Shown: piece after piece, positions 32,333-42,642 of the stretch | Layout: every line of letters starts with the position of its first letter | How positions within the stretch are numbered: position 1 is the first letter of the stretch | DNA from: Ascidiaceihabitans sp029251465 | Lineage (GTDB): Bacteria; Pseudomonadota; Alphaproteobacteria; Rhodobacterales; Rhodobacteraceae | Reading direction: 5' to 3' | DNA: 64,000 nt | Assembly: GCF_042932805.1 (NCBI RefSeq) | Contig: NZ_CP170633.1 | Span: 1,488,001-1,552,000, forward strand | Notes under the pieces: model-generated | What the model was told of the DNA's origin: nothing | The model's database searches: none | Seen by the model: the letters and a program-made list of their open reading frames with translations, nothing else | Made by a program: the position numbers and the translations under genes

Positions 32333-34762
32333 TCAACGTCCTAGCAAAAGTGAATTGGGATTGCGCTGGATGGTGCGTGCCAATGCGGTGATCGCATCCG
32401 CGGCTTTTTGAATGTCGCGCATGGCGTCGCGCGCACTGCGGTTTACGTCCGACGTGCCATCATAGCTTTGAAGCGTGGTGTTCGCCTGCGCCAAAACCGT
32501 GTTCAGACGCGCCACTAAGGCCGGCAAGCTTTCGGTTGAGGTGGCCACCGCGTCAGCGGCATTGCTGACGGACGCCAACGCGCGGTTGGTGTTTTCGATT
32601 GCACCACCTGCGCGCAGTTCCGCCAAGGTTGCGCGAACTTCGTCCAAAGCTGCAGACAACGTCGCGGGCAATTGTGCCGTGTCGTCTGATGCGATCAGCG
32701 TTTCGGCGGCGGCCAAGACGTCGTTGGCGGATTGCACCAATCCTTCGACGTCCAAACCGTTTGCTTTTGCGGCCAGTGCATCAAACTGTTCGATCAGCGC
32801 AGGAATACCTGCCACAGCACTGTCGGCGTTGGTGGCGGCGCGGGCTGCCGCATCAAGTGCGGTGTTCAGTTTCGTGATGACTTGTTGGGTTTCCAGATCA
32901 GTCAACAGCGTTTCGATCTTGGCCAAAGTCGCATTCATCCGCACCGGAATTTGTTGTGTTTCATCCGCCCCCACAAGGCTGCGCACGTCTGCGATCAATG
33001 TCGTCAGGTCTTCGTTTGACACAAACGCATTTGCAGATGTCACCAGCGTGTTAGCGTTGCCCAAGACGGCCTCGACGTCCAATGCTTCGGCTTTGGCGGC
33101 GACAGATTCCAACCGTGAAATCAGATCAGGAACGCCAGCGATGGCGGTGTCAAATCCATCTGCCGTGGTGCTGGCCGCTTGCAGGGTTTCGCCAATCTTT
33201 CGGATGGTCTGTTCGGTAACCACTTGGGCAAACACCGTTTCCATCTGGGTGATCGCGCTGCTGATTTGCGCCAATGTGTCGCTGATTTGTGTAGGCAATT
33301 CCTGAGTTTCAGGTGCCCCGACCAACCCGCGCACATCGCCGATCAAATCACGCACCTGCCCCGGCGTTGCGCGCAAAGCATCGTCTGAAACCAACGCGTT
33401 GGTCGATTTCATCACGTCGATGACACTGGCCATCAGTTCTTCGATGGGCAGGTTGTTGATGCGGGTAAAAACGCCCTCGGCGGTGGACCCAACGTCGCTG
33501 ATCGCACTTTCGGTGACGGGAATAATCGGGAACGGGTTGCCGTTGAGAATGCTGGCGGATGGCGCGTTTGGCTGCTTAAGCAGCTCGACCTTTAGCCCAC
33601 CGGTCAGGATGCTGGCAGAAGCAAGGCGCGCGCGCAGCCCGTCTTGGACTTGTTCGCGCAGGAACGTCAGCGCATTTTCTGGTGTGGCTTCAGTGGCCAA
33701 GCCCAACCGCGCAGGCTGGATCGAAATCGACGTGTTCAGTCGCACCCGAGAATCGCCAAAGATCGTGCGATCCACAACACCGGTCAGATTGGTGATTTCG
33801 CCGATTTTCAAGCCTTTGAGTTCAACAGGCGCACCAACGGCCAAGCCAGCAATGTTCTCCGAAAAGATCACCGTCAATTCTAGCGTTTCGACGTCTGACG
33901 CGTTGAACACACTTGCACGGGCCGAGGCCTCGCCGCTGAACACCTCGAACACGTGGCCATCGCGCACAATATCGCCGCCTGAGATGATCGTATCAAAGGT
34001 CAAACCGCCAGACAGCAAGGCGGCGATCGATTTGAAATCAACCTCGGCGCCTGACGGACCAACACTGAATTCAAACCCCGATACGTCCCAAAAACGGGTG
34101 TTTTCAGACAGCAGATTGCGGTGTTTTTCGTAGATGATCGCCTCGGCCACAGCAAAGCTGCCGTTTGCCGCAATGCGCGCCTGCCCGATCCGGCCAACTT
34201 CGATGCCGCGAAACAGGATCGGCGCGTTGTCGCTCAGGGCGGTTCGCAGGCCCGAGCGCAGCGTGATTTGCAAGCCGCCATGCCCCGGCCGGATCAGTGG
34301 AACCTGATTCAGGCCTTGGTAGTTGCTGACGCTGTCACCGGCTTTGCCGTCCCACGACCCTTCGATGAAGACACCGCTCAGAACCGTGTCGAGCCCCGTG
34401 ATGCCTTGGGTTGTGACCTCTGGGCGCACGACCCAAAACTGCGCAGATCCATCGACAAAAGGTGCGATGTCTTTGCTGAGCCGCACCTGAACCAAAACCT
34501 GATCCAGCGTTTCGGAAAATTTGACCTTTTCCACCTTGCCGACGGTCACATCGCGGTACCGTAATTCGGTCTGCCCTGCCGCGACCCCTGCCCCGTTGTC
34601 AAAAGCGATTTCGATCAGCGGCCCGCGACTGGAATACGATTGCCACGCAACGGCCAGCGCAATGATCAAGGCCACAATCGGAATGATCCAGACAATCGAC
34701 AACTGGGACCGCCACGACTGCGCCGTGCTTTCGATTTGGACGTGCGGCGGTTGGTCGGTCAT
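32333..34762 (-). CDS. pqiB: PqiB, MCE-domain protein with repetitive C-terminal extension
   Basis: 809 residues (E. coli PqiB is about 546). A single N-terminal helix near 24-43 leads to three MCE/MlaD domains (roughly 45-400; first starting GPLIEIAFDNGAGV). The C-terminal 350 residues hold three alternating units of about 100 residues with related motifs (NALVSDD..., NAFVSNED..., ETLIASDD...) rich in Ala and predicted helical. They may lengthen the tunnel. It overlaps the second pqiA gene by 4 bp and is a periplasm-spanning lipid conduit by family analogy. Confidence 0.9.
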   Translation of the reverse strand: MTDQPPHVQIESTAQSWRSQLSIVWIIPIVALIIALAVAWQSYSSRGPLIEIAFDNGAGVAAGQTELRYRDVTVGKVEKVKFSETLDQVLVQVRLSKDIAPFVDGSAQFWVVRPEVTTQGITGLDTVLSGVFIEGSWDGKAGDSVSNYQGLNQVPLIRPGHGGLQITLRSGLRTALSDNAPILFRGIEVGRIGQARIAANGSFAVAEAIIYEKHRNLLSENTRFWDVSGFEFSVGPSGAEVDFKSIAALLSGGLTFDTIISGGDIVRDGHVFEVFSGEASARASVFNASDVETLELTVIFSENIAGLAVGAPVELKGLKIGEITNLTGVVDRTIFGDSRVRLNTSISIQPARLGLATEATPENALTFLREQVQDGLRARLASASILTGGLKVELLKQPNAPSASILNGNPFPIIPVTESAISDVGSTAEGVFTRINNLPIEELMASVIDVMKSTNALVSDDALRATPGQVRDLIGDVRGLVGAPETQELPTQISDTLAQISSAITQMETVFAQVVTEQTIRKIGETLQAASTTADGFDTAIAGVPDLISRLESVAAKAEALDVEAVLGNANTLVTSANAFVSNEDLTTLIADVRSLVGADETQQIPVRMNATLAKIETLLTDLETQQVITKLNTALDAAARAATNADSAVAGIPALIEQFDALAAKANGLDVEGLVQSANDVLAAAETLIASDDTAQLPATLSAALDEVRATLAELRAGGAIENTNRALASVSNAADAVATSTESLPALVARLNTVLAQANTTLQSYDGTSDVNRSARDAMRDIQKAADAITALARTIQRNPNSLLLGR

Positions 34763-35406
34763 GAACGAGCGTCCCCAGAGATGTCATAAATCATACGCGG
34801 ATCAAAGCTTTGGGCTGAGAGCATCGCGAAAATGACCGAAAGTGCGAAGAACAGGCTGGCAGGCCCGGGATTGATTGCAGCGAGTGAGTTTAACTGCACC
34901 AACGACGATAGGATCGCAACGACAAACACGTCGATCATGGACCAGCGACCGATGTATTCGACGATCTCTAGCATGCGGTGACGTTGGTGATTGCCAACTT
35001 TGGGGCCCTTGTTTTGCACGCTTAGCGCCAGAAACGCGACGGCCATGAATTTGCCCACAGGGATCAACACGCTGGCGATCAGAATGATGGCCGCGATCCC
35101 GAAAGCGTGGTGGTGGATCAGCTCGACTGCGCCACCGACAATCGTGTCTTCCTGGGTTTGAAACAGCGTGCGGGTGCGCAACATCGGGTACATGTTTGCG
35201 GGGATGTAGCAGATCAGCCCGACGATCCAGAATGCCCAAACCCGTTGCAGGCTTTTGTCACGACGCGCCGATAGCTTTGCGCCGCAGCGCGCACATTGCG
35301 TGGTGCCGCTGGGCCAGACTTTGGTGCAGCGCCGGCAAGCGAGAACACCTAGGTCCTGCGCACGAGGCGGTCTGAGTTGGGATCCAACGCGTTCCATACT
35401 GTCCAT
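34759..35406 (-). CDS. pqiA: PqiA domain protein (second half)
   Basis: 215 residues. An N-terminal zinc ribbon with Cys24, 27, 38 and 41 (LACRRC and CARC) precedes about four transmembrane helices. The gene overlaps the first pqiA by 49-58 bp depending on start (ATG at 35406 or 35397). E. coli PqiA is a single protein with two such domains; here they are two genes. It probably feeds lipid substrates to PqiB. Confidence 0.88.
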   Translation of the reverse strand: MDSMERVGSQLRPPRAQDLGVLACRRCTKVWPSGTTQCARCGAKLSARRDKSLQRVWAFWIVGLICYIPANMYPMLRTRTLFQTQEDTIVGGAVELIHHHAFGIAAIILIASVLIPVGKFMAVAFLALSVQNKGPKVGNHQRHRMLEIVEYIGRWSMIDVFVVAILSSLVQLNSLAAINPGPASLFFALSVIFAMLSAQSFDPRMIYDISGDARS

Positions 35407-36023
35407 CTACACATAAACCGGTCCTGAACGACCACCAAAATTACCAAGGCTGCGAACATGTAAAACGCAGGCCCCATCGCGATATCCGCCAGATCCGCGA
35501 CTTTGATCAAGGCCACCGCGCACCCCAGCGCAAAAATTTCAGCCATCGACCAAGGGCGCAGCGCCTCGGACAGGCGGAATGCTTGCATGGCGTGACGCGC
35601 AGGCGGGCGATCACGCACCATCGGGATCAAAACATACAGCACCAACAGCACGCGCGTGAGCGGCACGACCATAATCAGCGCCGCAGTGCACAGCGCCAAA
35701 ACCACCAACGGCCCACCCTGAAATGCCAAAGCCGCATCAAGGATCGACACAGCGTTGGTGTTGCCGGCCGCCTTGATCGTCAAAAACGGAAACCACGCGG
35801 CTGCAATGATCAAAATCATCACCGCAATCGACACCGCGATGATCTGCAGACCGGCCTTTTTGCGCGGCGCGATCAGCACTGTGTGACACTGCGTACAAAC
35901 CGCCCGTTCGCCGTGGCTGGGCCGCGTGATTTGATACACAGCATCGCATTGCGGACACACAATAAGGTGGTCATGATCCAGCGATGGCATAGGGCTGGTG
36001 GAAAGTGGCGGGTTTTCGCTCAT
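35349..36023 (-). CDS. pqiA: PqiA domain protein (first half)
   Basis: 224 residues. Zinc ribbon Cys23, 26, 43 and 46 (VCPQC, VCTQC) is followed by four hydrophobic segments from about residue 58. It is the first gene of the pqi operon, divergent from tamA across 154 bp. The two halves together are close to the size of E. coli PqiA, so the pair may have arisen by splitting of one gene or may be the ancestral two-gene form. Confidence 0.88.
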   Translation of the reverse strand: MSENPPLSTSPMPSLDHDHLIVCPQCDAVYQITRPSHGERAVCTQCHTVLIAPRKKAGLQIIAVSIAVMILIIAAAWFPFLTIKAAGNTNAVSILDAALAFQGGPLVVLALCTAALIMVVPLTRVLLVLYVLIPMVRDRPPARHAMQAFRLSEALRPWSMAEIFALGCAVALIKVADLADIAMGPAFYMFAALVILVVVQDRFMCRWTVWNALDPNSDRLVRRT

Positions 36024-36177
36024 GGTGCGACGATATCAGCGTGATCAAACATGTACAAACGCCATCCGGCTTGGACGGCTGTTCGTTCACAGTATTTTAC
36101 GGTTACAAAGGGGCGCTTCATCTGGCATGAGACTCGAAAAAATGGATGGTTTACCCAAGTAAGAGGTCGACAGCGTT

Positions 36178-37995
36178 ATGCTGCAAAGGTGCACAGTTTC
36201 GATGAAATTGGCGGTCGGTGGATTTGCGGCGGCGTTGGGCGCGGTCAGCGTGGCACCAAACATGACATCTGCGGCAAATCTGCAATGGGAAGGACGCGCG
36301 CCTGACACAGATCTGAGCGCGGCACTCGATGCAGCATCACTGCTGAACGCCCTGCCCCAAGATGCCTCGGCCCAAGACGTTCTGGTCGCCGCACAAGCTG
36401 ATTATGCCCGCCTGATTTCGGCGTTTTATAGCGCTGGGTTTTTCGGACCAACGATCAGCATCACAATTGACGGACGCGAAGCCGCCAGTATTCCGCCGGT
36501 ATCGCCACCCTCGGTCGTGTCGCAAGTCGTGATCCGCACCACGTCGGGCCCGCAATTCGTGTTTGGCAAAGCCGAAATCGCGCCACTTGCCGCACGCACC
36601 GAAATGCCCGCAGGCTTTGCAAAAGGCGCGCCCGCTGGCACCGACATTCTGCGCGGCGCCGTGACCACCAGCGTCGATGCTTGGCGCAATGCCGGCCACG
36701 CCAAGGCACAACCTGTTGCCCAAGACATTTCTGCCGATCACCCGAACGCGCAGCTAAACGCATCCGTCACATTGGATCCGGGCCCACGATTGACCTTTGG
36801 CGACCTGCTGGTGGACTCCAAAAGCACCGTTTCAGACGAACGGATCGCCGAAATTGCAGGCCTGCCCACAGGCAGTGTTTACAGCCCCCAAGAGTTGCGG
36901 CGCGTCACCACCCGCCTGCGACGCACGGGCACTTTTGGCACGGTATCTTTGACTGAATCAGACACCATTGGTCCCAACGAAACGCTTGATATCACGGCAC
37001 AAATCACGGACCAAACGCCGCGTCGCTTTGGGTTCGGGGCCGAAATTTCATCCCTCGAAGGGCTCGGCGTTTCTGCCTATTGGATGCATCGGAATTTCCT
37101 CGGCGGGGCTGAGCGGCTTCGCATTGAGGGTGAAATCGAAGGCATCGGTGGTGAAAGTGGTGGCACTGATTATCGATTGTCTGCGCGCTTTGATCGCCCC
37201 GCAACGTTCAACGAAGACACCAATTTTTACGCCGTTGCAGAAATTGAGCGCCAAGACGAGGTGTTGTATGAGCTCGACACGGCCTCGATTGAAATCGGGA
37301 TCAAACGGTTTGCCACGGAAAAGCGGGAATATACCTTTGGGATTGGCATTGAAACCGCCCACTCTGTCGATGCTTTTGGCACTCGGGATTACACGATCTT
37401 TACGCTGCCAGTGGGCGTTCAATTTGACTACCGCGACGACACGCTGGACGCCAAAAAAGGCTATTACGCCAACATCAGCGCGACGCCGTTTCTGAGCATC
37501 GAAGGGGCGGGCAACGGGCTGCGCACCTACGCCGATCTGCGCGCGTTTTACACGATTGAAACCGCCCGCCCCCTGACGTTTGCGCTGCGTGGGCAATTGG
37601 GGTCGGTTGCGGGTGTGTCGCAGGCCTTGGCCCCCACCGATTTCCTGTTTTATTCCGGCGGCGGCGGCACAGTGCGAGGACAATCGTACCAATCGCTTTC
37701 GGTTGATTTGGGCGGCGGCAATCTGGTCGGCGGACGCTCGTTTATCGGCCTCTCGAGCGAACTGCGGCTCGAGGCAACTGACACCATCGGTTTGGTCGGG
37801 TTCTACGACATCGGCTACATCGGCAGCGAGTCGTTTCCCAACGGCACCGACGGCGATTGGCACAGCGGCGCGGGCGTGGGTCTGCGCTATGCCACAGGAA
37901 TTGGCCCCATCCGGCTGGACGTCGCGGTGCCTGTATCCGGGCCCGACACCAGCTCTGATTTGCAGATTTACATCGGCATAGGACAATCGTTTTGA
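36178..37995 (+). CDS. tamA: TamA, outer-membrane Omp85-family barrel
   Basis: 605 residues. The N-terminus has a signal-like segment, POTRA-type repeats occupy about 30-280, and the 16-stranded Omp85 barrel follows, with the characteristic GGGGTVRGQSYQSL (RGF/Y-type loop) and a C-terminal aromatic end (IGIGQSF). AAGAGG precedes this ATG; an alternative ATG 24 bp later also has AAAGG. It pairs with TamB, encoded by the next gene, in inserting outer-membrane proteins or transporting lipids. Confidence 0.92.
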   Translation: MLQRCTVSMKLAVGGFAAALGAVSVAPNMTSAANLQWEGRAPDTDLSAALDAASLLNALPQDASAQDVLVAAQADYARLISAFYSAGFFGPTISITIDGREAASIPPVSPPSVVSQVVIRTTSGPQFVFGKAEIAPLAARTEMPAGFAKGAPAGTDILRGAVTTSVDAWRNAGHAKAQPVAQDISADHPNAQLNASVTLDPGPRLTFGDLLVDSKSTVSDERIAEIAGLPTGSVYSPQELRRVTTRLRRTGTFGTVSLTESDTIGPNETLDITAQITDQTPRRFGFGAEISSLEGLGVSAYWMHRNFLGGAERLRIEGEIEGIGGESGGTDYRLSARFDRPATFNEDTNFYAVAEIERQDEVLYELDTASIEIGIKRFATEKREYTFGIGIETAHSVDAFGTRDYTIFTLPVGVQFDYRDDTLDAKKGYYANISATPFLSIEGAGNGLRTYADLRAFYTIETARPLTFALRGQLGSVAGVSQALAPTDFLFYSGGGGTVRGQSYQSLSVDLGGGNLVGGRSFIGLSSELRLEATDTIGLVGFYDIGYIGSESFPNGTDGDWHSGAGVGLRYATGIGPIRLDVAVPVSGPDTSSDLQIYIGIGQSF

Positions 37996-40900
37996 AACGC
38001 CTTTTTGCCATATTTTTCTGCCTGATCGCTTTGGTCGCGCCCGTGTTGGCCCAAGACGACGACAAAGGTTATCTGACCCGTCTGTTGCAAGACAACCTAA
38101 GCGGTGCGGGGCGCGATGTGCAGATCGAAGGGCTAACTGGCAGCCTGAGTTCGCAAGCACGCATTGCCAAAATCACCATCGCGGACAGCGACGGCATCTG
38201 GCTGGAACTGGGCGATATCGTTCTGGAATGGAACCGGTCCGCCTTGCTGCTTGGTCGCGTCGATGTGAAACAACTGACAGCCGCCACGCTGAACATGCCC
38301 CGCCTGCCGGTGTCTGAGGCTGGCAGCGGCGTTCCGTCACCCGAAGCGACGCCATTCAAGCTGCCGGAATTGCCCGTGTCCATCGACATCGAAAATCTGG
38401 CGCTTGAAAAGATCACTTTGGGTGCACCAGTGCTGGGCACCGATCTGGAACTAAAGACCCAAGCCGCGATACGTCTGGGCGGTGGATCGGGCACAGCTAA
38501 GGTTGTGGCGACGCGTTTGTCCGGTACGCGCGGAACGTTCAGGATCGATGCGGGTTTTGACAACGCCACCAACAACATCCTGCTGGACCTTGATCTAAAA
38601 GAAGACACCGGCGGGTTGATTTCGGGGTTGTTGAACCTGCCCCAAAACCCGTCCTTGTCGCTGATTTTGAACGGTGAAGGGACGCTGGATGATTTCAACG
38701 CCGATCTGCAACTGGCAACGGACGATACCGAGCGGTTGGCGGGCAACATCACGCTGCTTGCTCAGGTGGACGCTGAGACACCGGGTCGCGAAATCAAAGC
38801 TGACATCGCCGGTGACATTACCGCCCTTTTTGCCCCGCAATACCGTGACTTTTTTGGAGAAGACGTCGCGCTGCGGTTTGACGCAATTCGTGCGGACAGT
38901 GGTGCGCTCGATATCGCGGCCCTGGATCTGGTCACTCAAAAGGCCCGTATGACCGGCTCGGCCCGTCTGAATGCGGAAAACTGGCCGACTTTTATTGATA
39001 TCGAAGGGCGCATTGCCGACACGCTGGGCGGCCCTGTGTTGCTACCGGCAGCGGGTGTGGAAACCTACATTGACGCTGCCGATTTGAACGTGAAATTCGA
39101 CGCCGCTCAAAGCGATTCCTGGAGCGCGGAATTTGATGTCACCAAACTGAACCGTTCGGATATTTCAATTGCACGCACGAACCTGACAGCGATTGGGACG
39201 CTTACGCCCAGCAACGGCGGGCTGGGTCAGGTCAATGCCGATATCACAGCGCAGGTCGACGGGATCGGCGGCTTGCAAGACGCGGTGGCCCAAGCGGTGG
39301 GTGACGCGGTCAATCTGACAACCCGCGTGGAATATGCCAAGCAAAGCCCGCTCCAGATTTCCCAGCTGGTGTTGCAAGGTGCAGACTATGCACTGCGCGG
39401 AGAGGCGGTGATTGACACGCTGTCGACCGGCTTTGAAACCGATTTGCAGACGGCTTTGGTTGCGCAGGATTTATCCCGCTTTTCGGCGATCTCGGGTCAG
39501 GCGTTGGACGGCGCTGCTGATGTGAACATCAGTGGTCAAATTGCGCCTTTAGCAGGTCGTTTTGATCTGGCAATCAAAGGAACAGGAACAGAATTGCGCG
39601 TTGGTCAGGCGCAGGCTGATGCGGTTTTGCAAGGCGTCACACAGCTTGATATCAAAGCGGCGCGGGACGAGACCGGAACCCGCCTGGACCGGCTGAACAT
39701 TGTTAATCCGAACATTGAATTGAATGCAGATGCGAACCTGCGTACTGACGCCGCAGTGGTGAATTACGACGCAACTTTGCGCGAAACGTCACTGATCGCC
39801 GAAGGCGTCACTGGCCCCCTCAGCGCCAAAGGACGTGCCACCCAAACAGGGGCACTCTGGAACGTCGATACTACAGCACGTTTGATCGCGGGCGACACCA
39901 CTGTTGTGACAGGTCAAGCCGTGATCGACACGGCCAGCGCAGATTTGGACACGCAGGTTGATCTGGTCGTTGACGCCAAGAACCTCAGTCGGTTTTCCAA
40001 ACTTGCCGCACGTGAATTGGGTGGTGCTGCACGCGTCAACGTGACTGGTACTGTCGCTGCAAAATCCCAAGATTTTGATCTGACAGTGGCCGGTGAAACC
40101 GTGAACCTGCGCACTGGTATTGACCAAGCAAACGCGATTTTGCGAGGCACGACGACGCTGGATAGCAAGGCCGTTCGCAGTGGGGAAACCTTGTCGCTCG
40201 AACGTTTGAGCGTCGAAAACGCTAATCTGCGTCTGGCTGCGAACGGAGAATTGCGCGCGGATCAAGCGGCGGTTCAATACGACGTAAATATCCGTGATGC
40301 GTCGGTTCTCAGCAGCGCTGTAACAGGGTCGCTGGTGTCAAACGGACGCGCAACAATGGCAGACGATGTGTGGTCGGTGGATGCCAGCGCGCGTGGTCCT
40401 TTCGGGGCCAGCGCCGATGTGTCAGGGATCGCCACGGGGCCGCGCACAAATCTGGCCATCGCCGCACGCATCCCGAATGTCAACGTTTTTGTCCCAGAGT
40501 TAAGGGGCCCATTAGCGTTGGATGGAACATTGCGCAAACCCGGCGCGGCCTACCAGATCGACGCAACCGCCAGCGGCGTTTCGGGCACACGCGCGCGCAT
40601 CAACGGCACGATTTCTGACACCGGCCGTCCGAACATCAACGTCGCAGGCACCGTGCCCTTGGGGTTGGCCGCGCCGTTCATCCGCCCGCGCAGCATCCAA
40701 GGCCAAGCGGCGTTCGATCTGATGCTAAACGGCGGCTTTGGCCTGCCGAACCTGTCAGGACAGATTTCAACCAATGCCGCACGTCTTAGCGCCCCGACGT
40801 TGCAAATCGCATTGGAAAACATTGCAACAACTGTTCGCCTGGCCAACAGCCGCGCAAATATTGAGGCCACCGGTGCCGTCAGTTCCGGTGGCGGCGTGCA

Positions 40901-41930
40901 AGCCAGTGGAACGGTTGATCTGACGGGACGCATGCTTGCCGATCTAAAAATTGCGCTGAATTCGGTCACTTTGGTTGATCCGGCGCTTTACAAAACGACC
41001 GTCTCGGGCGGGTTGGCCTTGCGGGGTCCACTGACGGGTGATGCGCAGATCGGTGGTGATTTGGCCATCGGCGAAACGGTTGTGAACGTCCCCTCTTCAG
41101 GGTTTTCAAGCCTCAGCGACATTCCGAACATCACCCATATTCGCCCGCCTCAATCCGTGGTGCGCAGTCAGAAACGCGCGGGTTTGCTACGCCAAGACGA
41201 AAGCGCAACCGCGACGTCCTCTAGCAGTGCCGGCGGTTTTGGTTTGAACATCAACATCTCGGCCCCTTCGCGGATTTTTGTACGCGGGCGTGGCTTGGAT
41301 GCTGAATTGGGCGGGCAACTGCGGCTAAGCGGAACCACCAACGACATCATTTCGGCGGGCCGTTTTACGCTGGTGCGCGGGCGCCTTTCAATCTTGCAAC
41401 AACGCTTTGATCTGGACGAAGGGTCAATCGTGATGCAGGGCGATCTGGTGCCCTACATCCGTTTTGTTGCGACCACTGAAACCAGTTCAGGCACGGCCAG
41501 TGTGGTCATCGATGGCCCTGCGGATGATCCCACAATCAGTTTTGAATCATCCCCCGAAGCCCCCCAAGACGAAGTTCTCGCCCAGATCATTTTGGGCCGT
41601 GACCTAAGCCAGATTTCGGCGTTCCAAGCGCTGCAACTTGCCAATGCTGTTGCCGTTCTGGCGGGGCGACAAGACAATGGCATCATCACGAAACTGCTCA
41701 GTGGATTTGGATTGGACGACCTGGATTTGTCCACGGACAGCACTGGCAACACGTCGGTGCGCGCAGGCAAATACATCTCTGAAAAAGTCTACACCGACGT
41801 CACTGTCGGGTCGCAAGGTGACAGCGAAATTTCGATCAACATCGATCTTACGCCAAACGTCACCGCCAAAGGCAGCACCGCGTCGGATGGCAACACCGGC
41901 ATCGGGATTTTCTTTGAAAAAGACTACTGA
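37992..41930 (+). CDS. tamB: TamB, translocation and assembly module
   Basis: 1312 residues, starting from a TTG that overlaps the tamA stop (TTGA). A signal/anchor segment (KRLFAIFFCLIALVAPVLA) is followed by a long beta-rich, Ala/Asp/Thr-rich AsmA-like body with repeating elements, and a C-terminal DUF490 domain ending LTPNVTAKGSTASDG. TamB spans the periplasm next to TamA. Its stop lies 10 bp from the convergent phoB stop, leaving no room for a separate terminator. Confidence 0.92.
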   Translation: MKRLFAIFFCLIALVAPVLAQDDDKGYLTRLLQDNLSGAGRDVQIEGLTGSLSSQARIAKITIADSDGIWLELGDIVLEWNRSALLLGRVDVKQLTAATLNMPRLPVSEAGSGVPSPEATPFKLPELPVSIDIENLALEKITLGAPVLGTDLELKTQAAIRLGGGSGTAKVVATRLSGTRGTFRIDAGFDNATNNILLDLDLKEDTGGLISGLLNLPQNPSLSLILNGEGTLDDFNADLQLATDDTERLAGNITLLAQVDAETPGREIKADIAGDITALFAPQYRDFFGEDVALRFDAIRADSGALDIAALDLVTQKARMTGSARLNAENWPTFIDIEGRIADTLGGPVLLPAAGVETYIDAADLNVKFDAAQSDSWSAEFDVTKLNRSDISIARTNLTAIGTLTPSNGGLGQVNADITAQVDGIGGLQDAVAQAVGDAVNLTTRVEYAKQSPLQISQLVLQGADYALRGEAVIDTLSTGFETDLQTALVAQDLSRFSAISGQALDGAADVNISGQIAPLAGRFDLAIKGTGTELRVGQAQADAVLQGVTQLDIKAARDETGTRLDRLNIVNPNIELNADANLRTDAAVVNYDATLRETSLIAEGVTGPLSAKGRATQTGALWNVDTTARLIAGDTTVVTGQAVIDTASADLDTQVDLVVDAKNLSRFSKLAARELGGAARVNVTGTVAAKSQDFDLTVAGETVNLRTGIDQANAILRGTTTLDSKAVRSGETLSLERLSVENANLRLAANGELRADQAAVQYDVNIRDASVLSSAVTGSLVSNGRATMADDVWSVDASARGPFGASADVSGIATGPRTNLAIAARIPNVNVFVPELRGPLALDGTLRKPGAAYQIDATASGVSGTRARINGTISDTGRPNINVAGTVPLGLAAPFIRPRSIQGQAAFDLMLNGGFGLPNLSGQISTNAARLSAPTLQIALENIATTVRLANSRANIEATGAVSSGGGVQASGTVDLTGRMLADLKIALNSVTLVDPALYKTTVSGGLALRGPLTGDAQIGGDLAIGETVVNVPSSGFSSLSDIPNITHIRPPQSVVRSQKRAGLLRQDESATATSSSSAGGFGLNINISAPSRIFVRGRGLDAELGGQLRLSGTTNDIISAGRFTLVRGRLSILQQRFDLDEGSIVMQGDLVPYIRFVATTETSSGTASVVIDGPADDPTISFESSPEAPQDEVLAQIILGRDLSQISAFQALQLANAVAVLAGRQDNGIITKLLSGFGLDDLDLSTDSTGNTSVRAGKYISEKVYTDVTVGSQGDSEISINIDLTPNVTAKGSTASDGNTGIGIFFEKDY

Positions 41931-41940
41931 ACGGCGAATG

Positions 41941-42630
41941 TCAGCCTAAGCTGTATCCCGACCCGCGTACTGTTCTGATCGGATCGCTGCCGTCAAATTG
42001 GGTCAGCGCCTTGCGTAAACGCCCGACGTGCACATCGACCGTTCGGGTGTCGACGTAAATATCACGCCCCCAAACACGGTCCAGCAGCAGCTCGCGGCTC
42101 CAGACCCGGCCTGGTTTTTCCATGAACGTGCTTAACAAGCGGAACTCGGTTGGGCCCAGTTTCAATTCGGTGTCGCCGCGCGTCACACGGTGGCTTTCGG
42201 CGTCCAAAACGATGTCTTGATATTCGACCCGCTGACCCACGGTTGACGGGCGCACACGGCGCAAATGGCTGCGTACCCGCGCCATCAATTCCAGCACGGA
42301 ATAAGGTTTGATCACGTAGTCATCGGCACCGGTTTCAAGACCACGCACGCGGTCAACCTCTTCTGATCGCGCCGACAACATGATTACTGGAATGGCGCGC
42401 GTTTCAGGGCGGATTTTCAGGCGCCTGCACACTTCGATCCCGCTGAGGTGCGGCATCATCCAGTCCAGAACGATCACGTCGGGTTTGTCTTCTTCGACCA
42501 GCAGCAATGCTTCTTCGCCGTTCTCTGCGCGGCTGACAGCAAACCCTTCGGCCTCAAGATTGTAGGCCAACACTTCGCGCTGTGCCGGTTCGTCTTCGAC
42601 CACTAAAACACGGGGTTGTGAAACTGACAT
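41941..42630 (-). CDS. phoB: PhoB phosphate response regulator
   Basis: 229 residues. Receiver domain with acidic residues 12-13, phospho-acceptor Asp56 in VIVLDWMMP, Thr/Lys switch region; the winged-helix OmpR/PhoB DNA-binding domain follows with FRLLSTFMEKPGRVWSR and the recognition helix VDVHVGRLRKAL. It activates Pho-box promoters such as that before pstS. Last gene of the pho-pst operon, 12 bp after phoU. Confidence 0.95.
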   Translation of the reverse strand: MSVSQPRVLVVEDEPAQREVLAYNLEAEGFAVSRAENGEEALLLVEEDKPDVIVLDWMMPHLSGIEVCRRLKIRPETRAIPVIMLSARSEEVDRVRGLETGADDYVIKPYSVLELMARVRSHLRRVRPSTVGQRVEYQDIVLDAESHRVTRGDTELKLGPTEFRLLSTFMEKPGRVWSRELLLDRVWGRDIYVDTRTVDVHVGRLRKALTQFDGSDPIRTVRGSGYSLG

Positions 42631-42642
42631 GGCCCTGATCTC

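Noticed and set aside
32475..33400. Repeats in pqiB considered as a CRISPR or minisatellite
   Set aside because: The similarity is at protein level over units of about 100 residues; there is no short identical DNA repeat.
37048..38160. Long minus-strand open frame opposite tamA/tamB
   Set aside because: Antisense shadow; no motif, and it would overlap two strongly supported genes.
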